This document shows, one piece after another, positions 9,461 to 18,766 of a DNA stretch of 64,000 nt; position 1 is the first letter of the stretch; the number at the start of each line of letters is the position of its first letter. The translations under genes were made by a program, and so were the position numbers. Below the pieces are notes generated by a model that saw only the letters and a list, made by a program, of their open reading frames with translations, did no database searches and was not told the DNA's origin. The stretch is from Rs1 sp036960485 (GTDB taxonomy: Bacteria; Pseudomonadota; Gammaproteobacteria; Pseudomonadales; Balneatricaceae): NCBI GenBank assembly GCA_036960485.1, contig JBALXS010000002.1, forward strand, positions 1 to 64,000. Direction: 5' to 3'.

Positions 9461-10099
9461 ATGTCAGATCAGGAATATCAGAACATTTTACAAAAACAAC
9501 TATCTAACTTAGGTCATAGCTTTGATGATAATGTAGTAAAGCAACTACTTAGTTATCATGCTCTATTGGTAAAGTGGAATAAAGCGTATAACTTAACGGG
9601 TGTGCGCGATCCAATAGAAATGATTAACAGGCATATTATAGATAGCCTGAGTGTACTTACTTTTATCGATAATGCTAAATTAAAAAACCTAGTTGATGTT
9701 GGCAGTGGTCCAGGTCTTCCTGGCGTGATTTTAGCTATTTGTAGACCACAGCTTGAAGTAACAAGTATTGACAGTAATGGCAAAAAAACGCGTTTTCAAA
9801 ATCAGGTTAAAATTGAATTAGGTTTGCCCAATTTAACTGTTGTACGTGGACGCGCTGAAGAATGTACATCAGGACCTTTTGATGCCGTGATTTCTAGAGC
9901 GTTTGCATCAATTTCAGATATGTTGAAATGGACTGATCATCTATGTGCTGATGACGGAATGTTCTTACCAATGAAAGCTTTACTCAGTAAGCAAGAAATA
10001 TCGCAACTGCCACAAGGATATGATTTAATTGCGAGTCATGTGTTAGCAGTACCGGGCTGGGAAAGTACACGTCATCTGTTGGAAATAAGGAGAGTCTGA
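9461..10099 (+). CDS. rsmG: 16S rRNA (guanine-527-N7)-methyltransferase RsmG
   Basis: A SAM-dependent methyltransferase that modifies G527 of 16S rRNA. Its 212 aa is the usual length. The SAM-binding glycine motif VGSGPGLPGV is at about 81-90, and the family segment NLTGVRDP is upstream at about 44-51. It lies between mnmG and parA, with only two bases between its TGA and the GTG of parA, so translation is probably coupled. The ATG at 9461 is preceded by AAAGGA about eight bases upstream. Secure by family and context. Confidence 0.97.
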   Translation: MSDQEYQNILQKQLSNLGHSFDDNVVKQLLSYHALLVKWNKAYNLTGVRDPIEMINRHIIDSLSVLTFIDNAKLKNLVDVGSGPGLPGVILAICRPQLEVTSIDSNGKKTRFQNQVKIELGLPNLTVVRGRAEECTSGPFDAVISRAFASISDMLKWTDHLCADDGMFLPMKALLSKQEISQLPQGYDLIASHVLAVPGWESTRHLLEIRRV

Positions 10100-10101
10100 A
10101 C

Positions 10102-10908
10102 GTGGCAAAAATACTAACAATCACCAACCAAAAGGGCGGCGTTGGTAAAACCACAACTTGCGTTAATTTATCAGCTTCTCTAGCGGCTATGAAAAAGCGA
10201 GTTTTGTTAGTTGACTTAGATCCACAAGGCAACGCGACTATGGGTAGTGGTGTTGATAAATATACTTTAGAAAGATCAGCATACGAGTTATTGACCGGTA
10301 AAGCAGAAGTTGCAGAAACGATCATTAAATCGGCAGAAATAGGCTATGACGTTATAGGATCTAATGGCGATTTAACTGCTGCTGAAGTAGAGCTACTGGA
10401 GTTGCCAAGGCGTGAATTTCGTTTAAAAATGGCGCTGATGCCCATCTTAGATAATTATGACTTTATCTTGATTGATAATCCGCCTTCTCTTAACTTATTA
10501 ACAGTCAACGCGCTTGCTTCATCGCAGGGCGTGATTATCCCCATGCAGTGTGAATACTACGCTTTGGAAGGCATTAGCTCATTAATAGGTACCATAGAGA
10601 AAATAAATGCACGCTTAAATCCTTCTCTTAAAATAGAAGGGATTTTACGTACTATGTATGATCCACGTATGACGTTGACCAAAGATGTTTCCAATCATCT
10701 AATAGAATATTTTGGCGACAAAGTTTACCGCACTATTATTCCGCGCAATATTCGTTTAGCAGAAGCGCCTTCCCATGGATTACCGGCACTTATGTACGAT
10801 AAAAACTCCAGGGGTGCATTAGCGTATCTAGCACTTGCAGGAGAGCTAAGCCGTAAAACGGAGCAGGAAGAAAATCAGCAATCTATAGATGAAGCAGCAG
10901 CGGATTAA
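10102..10908 (+). CDS. parA: chromosome partitioning ATPase ParA (Soj)
   Basis: A Walker-type ATPase that binds DNA non-specifically and drives segregation of the ParB-parS origin complex. The deviant Walker A motif KGGVGKTT is at residues 11-18 and the Walker B-like segment FILIDNPPS at about 121-129. Its 268 aa is typical of chromosomal ParA, without the N-terminal HTH of plasmid Type Ia proteins. The start is GTG at 10102, two bases after the rsmG stop, with AAGGAGAG upstream. It is followed closely by parB, the usual origin-proximal order. Confidence 0.97.
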   Translation: MAKILTITNQKGGVGKTTTCVNLSASLAAMKKRVLLVDLDPQGNATMGSGVDKYTLERSAYELLTGKAEVAETIIKSAEIGYDVIGSNGDLTAAEVELLELPRREFRLKMALMPILDNYDFILIDNPPSLNLLTVNALASSQGVIIPMQCEYYALEGISSLIGTIEKINARLNPSLKIEGILRTMYDPRMTLTKDVSNHLIEYFGDKVYRTIIPRNIRLAEAPSHGLPALMYDKNSRGALAYLALAGELSRKTEQEENQQSIDEAAAD

Positions 10909-10927
10909 ACGATCTAAGGAAACAAAA

Positions 10928-11851
10928 ATGGCTAAAAAAAGAGGTTTAGGTCGCGGTTTAGATGCACTGCTTTCAAGTTCCCATCTAGAGGATCAAATTA
11001 GCACTGATTTAGAATCAGCAGCAGTGAAAGGTGACATTTCACTGACTGACGGATATCCAGCGATAGCACTAGACAAGATACAAAGAGGAAAATATCAGCC
11101 TCGTCGTGACTTAGAACCGCAAGCACTTGAAGATCTGACTAATTCGATCAAAGCACAAGGTGTGATGCAGCCGATTATTATTCGTCCAATTAGCATTGAA
11201 GCGACTGATGAGGGTAGCAGCACGGTAGAATATGAAATTATTGCAGGTGAACGTCGTTGGCAAGCAAGCCAATTAGCAGGCTTAGAAACGATCCCTGTTA
11301 TTGTAAAAGATGTTAGCGATGAAGCGGCAATTGCGATGGCCTTAATTGAAAACATCCAGCGTGAAAACCTTAATGCAATGGAAGAAGCAATTGCATTAAA
11401 GCGCTTACAGGACGAGTTTGAACTATCACAACAAGAAGTTGCTGATGCGGTTGGTAAATCACGCTCTACAGTTACAAACTTGCTAAGATTGACGAAATTA
11501 ACCGATGATGTCCGCAGATTGCTCGAATACGGCGATATTGATATGGGCCATGCAAGAGCGCTATTGGGTCTTGAAGGCGAGGTTCAAATTGAAGTTGCCA
11601 GGGAAGTTGCAGCCAAGGCAATGTCTGTTCGACAAACCGAAGAGCTAGTTCGTAAATGGCAATCAGGTGCATTACCGAAAAAAGCAGTTGATAAACCTAC
11701 ACCAGATGATAACTTGTTAAAAATATCTGAAGGTTTAGCGCAAAAGTACGCGGCTAAAGTTGAAATTAAGCACAATGCTAAAGGTAGAGGTAAAATTACA
11801 ATCTCCTTTGAAAATGCGGAAAGGTTAGAGAAGATATTAGCAAGCTTGTAA
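10928..11851 (+). CDS. parB: chromosome partitioning protein ParB (Spo0J)
   Basis: A DNA-binding CTPase of the ParABS system that loads at parS sites and recruits SMC. The protein begins MAKKRGLGRGLDALL, the canonical chromosomal ParB N-terminus that stimulates ParA. The ParB/Sulfiredoxin-type core includes IIAGERRWQASQLAG and the HTH part ELSQQEVADAVGKSRSTVTN. A C-terminal dimerisation segment ends in RLEKILASL. I place the start at 10928 (AAGGA eight bases upstream) and not at the longer in-frame ATG at 10889, which lies inside parA. The length is then 307 aa. No perfect parS site was found in the window. Confidence 0.96.
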   Translation: MAKKRGLGRGLDALLSSSHLEDQISTDLESAAVKGDISLTDGYPAIALDKIQRGKYQPRRDLEPQALEDLTNSIKAQGVMQPIIIRPISIEATDEGSSTVEYEIIAGERRWQASQLAGLETIPVIVKDVSDEAAIAMALIENIQRENLNAMEEAIALKRLQDEFELSQQEVADAVGKSRSTVTNLLRLTKLTDDVRRLLEYGDIDMGHARALLGLEGEVQIEVAREVAAKAMSVRQTEELVRKWQSGALPKKAVDKPTPDDNLLKISEGLAQKYAAKVEIKHNAKGRGKITISFENAERLEKILASL

Positions 11852-11859
11852 ATAGGGAA

Positions 11860-12017
11860 ATGGGGTTGTCACTGCAAAGTGTTGATTATCTGATAGAACA
11901 ACTTACAAACAGCGAATAAAAACTATAAATGCGTGGTTTTACGGCTATATAGTAATAAAAACAGCTGTTTTGTTAAATTGTCCCTAGAATTGGTTGAGTC
12001 TGCACTGACAACCCCAT
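11860..12017. repeat. 17-bp inverted repeat with 124-bp spacer between parB and atpI (MITE-like or structured element)
   Basis: Left arm ATGGGGTTGTCACTGCA (11860-11876) and right arm TGCACTGACAACCCCAT (12001-12017) are inverted copies with a single mismatch. The spacer is 124 bases, AT-rich and non-coding, with an AACAGCTGTT palindrome at 11961-11970. The arms end in GGGG/CCCC as in some transposon termini, but no target duplication is evident. The right arm lies 69 bases before atpI and may overlap the atp promoter region. Confidence 0.6.
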
Positions 12018-12086
12018 ATAATCAGCCCCCTAATTTGGAGCTGTGTGCACTAAATAATAAATTATAAGAATAAAGAGTGTTACATC

Positions 12087-12512
12087 ATGTTTAACAAAAG
12101 TCGTAAAACGCGAGGTCACACTCAAGTAATACGTCAAAAAACACTCAAAAATCTTGTAGTTCAATTAGTTGCAACATGCTGCATTGCATTGGTAGCGAGT
12201 TTAAATTCGTGGGAAATAGGATATTCAGCTCTTTTAGGTGGATTAATCTACCTTATTCCTTATGCGTATGTAGCAAATCGCATACTCGTGAAAGAAAAAC
12301 GTATAGATGCAGAAAATACGCCGAATCGGGCATTAGCTGATCTTTATATTGGCCAAATATGGAAAATGGTAATCGGTGCATTGTTGTTTGCACTGGTTTT
12401 TGTTCTAGTGAAACCACTGAGCCCCTTTTCCTTATTTGGTACTTACATCGCAATACAAGCCATTGGTTGGTATTTGCAGGTGAAGGCTGATAAACGCTTC
12501 ATAAAACTTTAA
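12087..12512 (+). CDS. atpI: ATP synthase subunit I
   Basis: A small membrane protein that heads the atp operon and assists assembly of the c-ring. At 141 aa it has four predicted membrane helices (about 24-42, 46-64, 92-110, 115-133) after a basic N-terminus. The helix pair pattern and position immediately before atpB identify it, since sequence conservation in the family is low. A purine-rich AATAAAGAG lies before the ATG. Confidence 0.9.
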   Translation: MFNKSRKTRGHTQVIRQKTLKNLVVQLVATCCIALVASLNSWEIGYSALLGGLIYLIPYAYVANRILVKEKRIDAENTPNRALADLYIGQIWKMVIGALLFALVFVLVKPLSPFSLFGTYIAIQAIGWYLQVKADKRFIKL

Positions 12513-12560
12513 TCTGAACTTGCATAAGCTGCAGGTAACGATTCAACTAGAGAGATGATA

Positions 12561-13430
12561 ATGGCGACGGAAATAATGACTTCCAAGTCTTATATATCGC
12601 ATCACTTAACTAATCTAACTTTTGGTAATTTGCCAGAGGGAACGACTAGATACGACGGTTCGATTGTCGGTGAAGGCGGTGTTTGGACTTTTGCTCATAC
12701 CAGCGCGGCTGTTAGTGAAGCATCCGTAATGGGCTTTTGGGCGATCAACGTAGATACTATGTTTTGGTCAATAGGTTTAGGTGTGTTGTTCTTGTGGTTA
12801 TTCAGAAAAGTAGCCGTTAGTGCAACTTCTGGTGTACCAGGTAGATTACAAAACTTTGTAGAAAGTATTGTTGAATTTGTCGAAGACAACGTAAACAGTA
12901 TTTTTGCTCACAAGAATGCAGTGATAGCGCCTCTTGCACTGACCATATTTGTATGGGTATTCTTGATGAACTTAATGGATTTAGTCCCTGTAGACTGGAT
13001 TCCATATATTGCCCAACAAATGGGTATTCCTTACATGAAGGTTGTTCCTTCAACAGATATTAATGCAACTTTGGGCATGGCTTTTGCCGTATTTGCCCTG
13101 ATTATTTACTACAGCATTAAGATGAAAGGTGTCACAGGCTTTATGGCTGAGCTGTCACTACAACCTTTAGGCAAATGGTTACTTCCTTTTAACCTTTTCC
13201 TTGAGATTGTAGGATTGATCGCTAAACCTATTTCTTTGGCACTACGATTATTTGGTAATATGTACGCAGGTGAAATGGTTTTCATTCTGATTGCATTGTT
13301 ACCTTTCTGGGCTCAATGGGTACTTTCAGTACCATGGGCGATTTTCCACATTCTGATTATTACGTTACAAGCATTCATTTTCATGGTACTGACAATTGTC
13401 TATCTTGCCATGGCACATGAAGAGCACTAA
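12561..13430 (+). CDS. atpB: F1Fo ATP synthase subunit a
   Basis: The membrane stator subunit that forms the two proton half-channels against the c-ring. The conserved SLALRLFGNMYAGEM segment holds the essential Arg, and a C-terminal AHEEH ends the protein. It is about 289 aa with five to six helices. I place the start at ATG 12561, because the AGAGAG at 12549-12554 gives a normal spacing there. The ATG at 12555 directly abuts it and cannot use it. It is followed by atpE 57 bases downstream. Confidence 0.97.
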   Translation: MATEIMTSKSYISHHLTNLTFGNLPEGTTRYDGSIVGEGGVWTFAHTSAAVSEASVMGFWAINVDTMFWSIGLGVLFLWLFRKVAVSATSGVPGRLQNFVESIVEFVEDNVNSIFAHKNAVIAPLALTIFVWVFLMNLMDLVPVDWIPYIAQQMGIPYMKVVPSTDINATLGMAFAVFALIIYYSIKMKGVTGFMAELSLQPLGKWLLPFNLFLEIVGLIAKPISLALRLFGNMYAGEMVFILIALLPFWAQWVLSVPWAIFHILIITLQAFIFMVLTIVYLAMAHEEH

Positions 13431-13487
13431 CGGAATAATTGAATTTTTTAAACTTTAAATTTTAACTTAGAAATCGGAGATAAACTG

Positions 13488-13724
13488 ATGGAATTAGCAA
13501 GTGCAATTTTGTACATCGCTGGCGCACTGATGCTTGGTCTTGGCGCAGTTGGTGCGGCAATCGGTGTTGGTATATTAGGTGGTAAGTTTTTGGAAGGCGC
13601 AGCGCGTCAACCTGAATTGATTCCTATGCTACGTACTCAATTCTTCATCGTAATGGGTCTAGTAGATGCTGTACCTATGATCGGTGTTGGTCTTGGTATG
13701 TACATACTGTTCGCCGTAGCTTAA
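13488..13724 (+). CDS. atpE: F1Fo ATP synthase subunit c
   Basis: A 78-aa hairpin of two membrane helices that oligomerises into the rotor ring. The ion-carrying Asp is residue 60, in GLVDAVPMI of helix two. The polar loop is ARQPEL (about 39-44). Helix one carries no Na+-site Gln at the expected position and helix two lacks the Glu-Ser pair of sodium rings, so this is a proton-type c subunit. A good GGAG site precedes the ATG. Confidence 0.98.
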   Translation: MELASAILYIAGALMLGLGAVGAAIGVGILGGKFLEGAARQPELIPMLRTQFFIVMGLVDAVPMIGVGLGMYILFAVA

Positions 13725-13775
13725 TTAGTAACCTACTTTTTTAGAACTACTTAATTAACTACGAGAGGTAATGGC

Positions 13776-14246
13776 GTGAATATTAATCTAACCATTATTG
13801 GTCAGATCATAGCATTCTTCTTCTTCGTCGTATTTTGTATGAAATACGTTTGGCCGCCAATAACAGCAGCCCTAGAAGAACGCAAGAAGAAGATCGCAGA
13901 AGGTCTTGACGCTGCTGACCGTGCAGAACGCGATTTGCGTGCGGCTCAAGAAAAAGCCGAAGCAGATATGCAAGACAGCAAAGAGCAGTCAGCCGCCATC
14001 ATCGATCAGGCTAATAAGCGGGCTAGCCAAATTGTCGACGAAGCCAAAGAAGCAGCGGTTGCGGAAGCAGATCGCATTAAACATGCAGCTACAGCTGAAA
14101 TCGAACAAGAAGTTAACCGTGCTAAAGAAACTCTACGCTCACAAGTTGCTGTATTAGCAATTGCTGGCGCTGAAAAGATTCTTGAAGCATCTGTTGACGA
14201 AGCAGCCCACGCTAGACTAGTTGATAAACTAGCAGCGGAGCTTTAA
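13776..14246 (+). CDS. atpF: F1Fo ATP synthase subunit b
   Basis: The peripheral stalk subunit, 156 aa. One N-terminal membrane helix (about 5-25, FFFFVVFCMKYVWPPI) is followed by a long charged Ala-rich coiled coil. The start is GTG at 13776 with GAGAGG upstream. It is thirteen bases from atpH, within the canonical B-E-F-H order. Confidence 0.97.
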   Translation: MNINLTIIGQIIAFFFFVVFCMKYVWPPITAALEERKKKIAEGLDAADRAERDLRAAQEKAEADMQDSKEQSAAIIDQANKRASQIVDEAKEAAVAEADRIKHAATAEIEQEVNRAKETLRSQVAVLAIAGAEKILEASVDEAAHARLVDKLAAEL

Positions 14247-14258
14247 GCGAGGTTTACG

Positions 14259-14792
14259 ATGGCTGAACTCAATACAGTAGCTCGTCCTTATACCAAAGCA
14301 GTTTTCGAATATGCACGCGATGCGGGCACAATCGATAGCTGGTCTAGCTCACTGAAAGATGCTGCACTTGTTGCTAGCGATTCAGTGATGCAAAGTATTT
14401 TGGGCAATCCTGCACTGACTAGTGATGCAAAAGCAGAAGCGGTAATTTTTGTGTTAGAAGATTTAGATGATAGTGGTAAAAACTTCATCACTCTTTTAGC
14501 TGAAAATAAGCGTCTCGCTTTAATTCCAGAGATCTCTGTGCAGTTTGAGCAGCTCAAGGCAAATCAACAGTCTAGCGTCGAAATCGATGTGACTACTGCT
14601 TTTGAGCTCGACGAGCAACAGCAACAAAAATTAACTCAGGCGTTAAGCGCTAAGCTAGGTCGTGACGTGACAATATCATCTACTATAGATAAGTCTATAT
14701 TAGGTGGTGTAGTAATACGCACACAAGATCTAGTTATCGACGGTTCAGTTCGTGCACGTATTGCGAAACTAGCCGAAGTATTAAATTCCTGA
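14259..14792 (+). CDS. atpH: F1 ATP synthase subunit delta
   Basis: A 177-aa stalk subunit joining the b dimer to the top of the alpha3beta3 head. The N-terminal helical domain begins with ARPYTKAVFEYA, and the C-terminal signature LGGVVIRTQDLVIDGSVRARI is near the end (split here by convention into LGGVVIRTQD and LVIDGSVRARI). It is sixteen bases from atpA. Confidence 0.97.
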   Translation: MAELNTVARPYTKAVFEYARDAGTIDSWSSSLKDAALVASDSVMQSILGNPALTSDAKAEAVIFVLEDLDDSGKNFITLLAENKRLALIPEISVQFEQLKANQQSSVEIDVTTAFELDEQQQQKLTQALSAKLGRDVTISSTIDKSILGGVVIRTQDLVIDGSVRARIAKLAEVLNS

Positions 14793-14808
14793 GTATCGAG
14801 GAATAACC

Positions 14809-16353
14809 ATGCAGCAACTGAATCCATCTGAGATCAGCGAGATCCTCAAGAAGCGCATCGACAAGCTGGACGTGTCTTCTCAAGCAAAAAATGAGGGCAC
14901 AATTGTCAGCGTAGCCGACGGTATCATTTTGATCCACGGTCTGGCAGATGTAATGTACGGGGAAATGATTGAATTCCCTGGCGGCGTATACGGTATGGCA
15001 CTCAACCTTGAGCGCGATGCAGTAGGCGCGGTAGTCCTAGGAGACTACCAAGACTTAGTAGAAGGCATGACGGCACGTTGTACTGGTCGCATCCTAGAAG
15101 TACCTGTTGGACCTGAATTACGTGGTCGCGTTGTAGACGCACTAGGTAACCCTATCGATGGAAAAGGCCCAGTAGAAACTAAAATTACCGATGCTGTTGA
15201 AAAAGTAGCACCGGGCGTAATCGAACGTAAATCAGTTGATCAGCCTATTCAAACAGGTCTGAAAGCGATTGATGCGATGGTTCCTGTTGGCCGTGGCCAG
15301 CGTGAATTAATTATCGGTGACCGTCAAATCGGTAAAACAGCGATAGCAATTGATGCGATCATCAACCAAAAAGGCAAAGGCATTACCTGTGTCTATGTTG
15401 CGGTTGGTCAAAAGCAATCTACTATTGCTAACGTAGTACGCAAATTAGAAGAACACGGCGCAATGGATCATACTATTGTGGTAGCCGCTGGTGCATCAGA
15501 TCCTGCAGCAATGCAGTTCCTAGCACCTTATGCTGGCTGTTCAATGGGTGAATACTTCCGTGACCGCGGTGAAGATGCACTGATTGTATATGATGATTTG
15601 ACTAAGCAAGCTTGGGCATATCGTCAGATTTCACTATTGTTACGCCGTCCTCCTGGGCGTGAAGCGTACCCTGGTGATGTATTCTACCTCCACTCCCGTC
15701 TACTTGAACGTTCTGCTCGCGTAAGCGCTGAGTACGTTGAAAAGTTCACTAACGGTGAAGTGAAAGGTAAAACAGGTTCTTTGACTGCTCTACCAGTAAT
15801 CGAAACACAAGGTGGTGACGTATCAGCATTCGTTCCTACTAACGTAATTTCGATCACTGATGGTCAGATCTTCTTAGAAACTGATTTATATAACGCCGGT
15901 ATTCGTCCTGCTATAAACGCTGGTCTTTCTGTATCCCGTGTAGGTGGTGCAGCTCAGACTAAGATCATCAAGAAACTTGGTGGTGGTATACGTTTAGCAT
16001 TGGCTCAGTATCGTGAATTAGCAGCGTTCGCGCAGTTTGCATCAGATTTAGATGAAGCAACTCGTTCACAGCTAGAACACGGTCAGTCTGTAACAGAGCT
16101 AATGAAGCAGAAGCAGTATTCTCCAATGTCAATTGCAGAGATGGGTCTGTCATTGTTCGCAGCAAACGAAGGTTTCCTTAAGGATATCGCCATCAATAAG
16201 ATTGGTGACTTCGAAGCAGCATTAATTTCATTCTTTAACAGCGACTACGCTGATATTATGGATAAAGTTAATGAGAGCGGCGCGTACAACGATGAGATCG
16301 CTGCAACTTTCAAAGCGGGTATCGAGAAATTTAAGTCAACTAGCACTTGGTAG
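14809..16353 (+). CDS. atpA: F1 ATP synthase subunit alpha
   Basis: The non-catalytic nucleotide-binding subunit, 514 aa. The Walker A motif GDRQIGKTAIA is at about 169-179, and the family signature SVSRVGGAAQ near 365 carries the arginine finger. Length and N-terminal MQQLNPSEISEIL are typical of gammaproteobacteria. An intercistronic hairpin at 16375-16397 lies between it and atpG. Confidence 0.99.
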   Translation: MQQLNPSEISEILKKRIDKLDVSSQAKNEGTIVSVADGIILIHGLADVMYGEMIEFPGGVYGMALNLERDAVGAVVLGDYQDLVEGMTARCTGRILEVPVGPELRGRVVDALGNPIDGKGPVETKITDAVEKVAPGVIERKSVDQPIQTGLKAIDAMVPVGRGQRELIIGDRQIGKTAIAIDAIINQKGKGITCVYVAVGQKQSTIANVVRKLEEHGAMDHTIVVAAGASDPAAMQFLAPYAGCSMGEYFRDRGEDALIVYDDLTKQAWAYRQISLLLRRPPGREAYPGDVFYLHSRLLERSARVSAEYVEKFTNGEVKGKTGSLTALPVIETQGGDVSAFVPTNVISITDGQIFLETDLYNAGIRPAINAGLSVSRVGGAAQTKIIKKLGGGIRLALAQYRELAAFAQFASDLDEATRSQLEHGQSVTELMKQKQYSPMSIAEMGLSLFAANEGFLKDIAINKIGDFEAALISFFNSDYADIMDKVNESGAYNDEIAATFKAGIEKFKSTSTW

Positions 16354-16371
16354 TAGCCGCTTAAAAGCGCA

Positions 16372-16400
16372 CCTGCATACTAGCAGTAACAGTATGCGGG
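16372..16400 (+). other. intercistronic hairpin between atpA and atpG
   Basis: Arms GCATACT (16375-16381) and AGTATGC (16391-16397), extendable by a few pairs, enclose nine bases. No T-run follows, so it is more likely an mRNA stability or processing element than a terminator. Confidence 0.45.
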
Positions 16401-16451
16401 CAAATTACTAAGTTAATTGATAGTTACTTAAATAACATAGGCGGAAATGCT

Positions 16452-17315
16452 ATGGCAGTCGGAAAAGAGATAAAAACGCAAATTGCGAGTATCAGTAGCA
16501 CACGTAAAATTACTAGCGCCATGGAAATGGTTGCAGCTAGTAAGATGCGTAAGGCTCAAGAGCGCATGCAATCTTCCCGTCCGTACGCTCGAAGTATCCG
16601 TGGTGTTATTCAGCATTTGAGTAAATCAAATCCTGAATACAAGCATTTGTACATGCAAGAGCGCGAAGTTAAACGTGTAGGCTACATTGTAGTTTCCTCG
16701 GATCGCGGTCTGTGTGGCGGCTTGAACATAAACATGTTTAAAGCAGCTGTTAAAAGCATGAAAGAGTATAACGATGCTGGTGTCGAAATTGACATTTGTG
16801 CATTGGGAGCAAAATCTGCCGGCTTTTTCAAAAGCTATGGCGGAAATGTGGTTGCAGCGAAAGCGCAATTAGGCGATAAGCCTGCAGTTGCCGATTTAAT
16901 CGGTGCTGTTAAAACCATGTTAGACTCTTTTAGCGCGGGAAAATTGGACCGTTTGTATATAGTGGCTAACGATTTCGTTAATACTATGACGCAGACTCCA
17001 ACAGTATCGCAAGTGCTACCACTGAAAGCAGAAGACGATGACAAACTGTTGGATCATCACTGGGATTACATCTACGAGCCAGATGCAAAAGAATTGCTTA
17101 ACAGCCTTCTTACGCGTTTTGTAGAATCTCAGGTATACCAAGCAGTCGTTGATAATAATGCCTGTGAACAGGCAGCTCGCATGTTGGCAATGAAAAGTGC
17201 CACCGATAATGCTGGCGATTTAATTGACGAACTGCAGATGATTTACAACAAAGCACGTCAAGCGGCGATCACTCAGGAAATTTCTGAGATCGTAAGCGGC
17301 GCAGCAGCAGTCTAA
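16452..17315 (+). CDS. atpG: F1 ATP synthase subunit gamma
   Basis: The central rotor shaft, 287 aa. The N-terminal helix reads IKTQIASISSTRKITSAMEM and the C-terminal helix ends in ITQEISEIVSGAAAV, matching the family's coiled-coil ends. The motif SDRGLCGGLN is at about 84-93. It lies between atpA and atpD in normal order. Confidence 0.98.
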   Translation: MAVGKEIKTQIASISSTRKITSAMEMVAASKMRKAQERMQSSRPYARSIRGVIQHLSKSNPEYKHLYMQEREVKRVGYIVVSSDRGLCGGLNINMFKAAVKSMKEYNDAGVEIDICALGAKSAGFFKSYGGNVVAAKAQLGDKPAVADLIGAVKTMLDSFSAGKLDRLYIVANDFVNTMTQTPTVSQVLPLKAEDDDKLLDHHWDYIYEPDAKELLNSLLTRFVESQVYQAVVDNNACEQAARMLAMKSATDNAGDLIDELQMIYNKARQAAITQEISEIVSGAAAV

Positions 17316-17318
17316 TAA

Positions 17319-17346
17319 CGAGGTTTAAGCGCGAGCTTGAACCTCT
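17319..17346 (+). other. intercistronic hairpin between atpG and atpD
   Basis: GAGGTTTAAGC and GCTTGAACCTC pair with one G-U and enclose GCGA. It lies 33 bases before the atpD start and lacks a T-run. It may tune relative atpG and atpD expression. Confidence 0.5.
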
Positions 17347-17377
17347 AATTAACGGTTACGTTAAAGAGGATCCGAAC

Positions 17378-18754
17378 ATGAGTAGCGGACAAATTGTTCA
17401 GATAATTGGCGCGGTTGTCGATGTGGAATTCCCACGTGACGGCGTACCAAAAGTGTATGATGCACTGACAGTTGGAAAAACTGGTCTGACGTTAGAAGTA
17501 CAACAGCAACTTGGTGACGGCGTAGTACGTACGATCGCCATGGGTCAAACTGAAGGCGTTAGCCGCGGTTTAGACGTTGCAAATACTGGTGCACCTATCT
17601 CAGTACCTGTTGGTACTGCGACATTAGGTCGTATCATGGACGTATTGGGTAACCCAATTGATGATTGTGGAGCTATCGGCGAAGAAGAGCGTATGCCTAT
17701 TCACCGTAAAGCACCTACTTATGCCGAGCAAAACGCTTCTGACGAATTGTTAGAAACAGGCATCAAGGTCATTGATTTGATTTGTCCTTTCGCCAAAGGT
17801 GGTAAAGTTGGTCTGTTCGGTGGTGCCGGTGTTGGTAAAACTGTAAACATGATGGAGCTTATCCGTAACATCGCGATTGAGCACGCAGGTTTCTCAGTTT
17901 TCGCAGGTGTTGGTGAGCGTACTCGTGAGGGTAACGATTTCTACTACGAAATGAAAGAATCAAACGTACTAGACAAAGTATCGCTAGTATACGGCCAGAT
18001 GAATGAGCCTCCAGGAAACCGTTTACGTGTTGCCTTGACAGGTCTTACAATGGCTGAGAAATTTCGTGACGAAGGTAACGACGTACTATTGTTCGTTGAT
18101 AACATCTATCGTTACACACTTGCTGGTACTGAAGTATCTGCACTACTTGGTCGTATGCCATCAGCGGTAGGTTACCAGCCTACACTTGCTGAAGAAATGG
18201 GTGTACTACAAGAGCGTATTACTTCAACTAAGACAGGTTCTATCACTTCTATCCAAGCGGTATACGTACCTGCGGATGATTTGACTGACCCATCTCCAGC
18301 GACAACTTTCTCTCACTTAGATGCAACAGTTGTACTGTCTCGTCAAATTGCAGAGCTAGGTATCTATCCAGCGGTTGATCCATTGGACAGTACTTCTCGT
18401 CAGCTTGATCCATTAGTAATTGGTCAAGAGCACTATGACATCGCACGTCAAGTGCAAGGTGTTTTACAGCGCTATAAAGAGCTGAAAGATATCATCGCGA
18501 TTCTTGGTATGGATGAGTTATCTGAAGAAGACAAGCAAGTGGTAACACGTGCTCGTAAGATTCAACGTTTCTTATCTCAGCCATTCTTCGTTGCTGAAAT
18601 CTTCACTGGTGCACCTGGTAAGTATGTTTCTCTTAAAGACACTATCCGTGGCTTTAAAGGCATTCTTGAAGGTGAGTTTGATGCACTACCAGAACAAGCG
18701 TTCTATATGGTTGGTGGTATCGAAGAAGCTGTTGAAAAAGCGAAAAATATGTAA
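17378..18754 (+). CDS. atpD: F1 ATP synthase subunit beta (catalytic)
   Basis: The catalytic subunit, 458 aa. The Walker A motif GGAGVGKT is at about 149-156. The catalytic Glu is in GVGERTREGND and the Walker B segment is VLLFVDNIYR. The family signature PAVDPLDSTSR is near 330. Its last 38 codons plus the following intergenic region and atpC are duplicated in decayed form at 28270-28817. Confidence 0.99.
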   Translation: MSSGQIVQIIGAVVDVEFPRDGVPKVYDALTVGKTGLTLEVQQQLGDGVVRTIAMGQTEGVSRGLDVANTGAPISVPVGTATLGRIMDVLGNPIDDCGAIGEEERMPIHRKAPTYAEQNASDELLETGIKVIDLICPFAKGGKVGLFGGAGVGKTVNMMELIRNIAIEHAGFSVFAGVGERTREGNDFYYEMKESNVLDKVSLVYGQMNEPPGNRLRVALTGLTMAEKFRDEGNDVLLFVDNIYRYTLAGTEVSALLGRMPSAVGYQPTLAEEMGVLQERITSTKTGSITSIQAVYVPADDLTDPSPATTFSHLDATVVLSRQIAELGIYPAVDPLDSTSRQLDPLVIGQEHYDIARQVQGVLQRYKELKDIIAILGMDELSEEDKQVVTRARKIQRFLSQPFFVAEIFTGAPGKYVSLKDTIRGFKGILEGEFDALPEQAFYMVGGIEEAVEKAKNM

Positions 18755-18766
18755 TCTGGTTTTTAG

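Noticed and set aside
10889..10927. Longer N-terminus for ParB
   Set aside because: It would begin inside parA and precede the canonical MAKKRGLGRGLDALL start, which has its own ribosome binding site.
11860..12017. Calling the parB-atpI inverted repeat an insertion sequence
   Set aside because: The interior is only 124 bases and non-coding, and no target duplication is visible.
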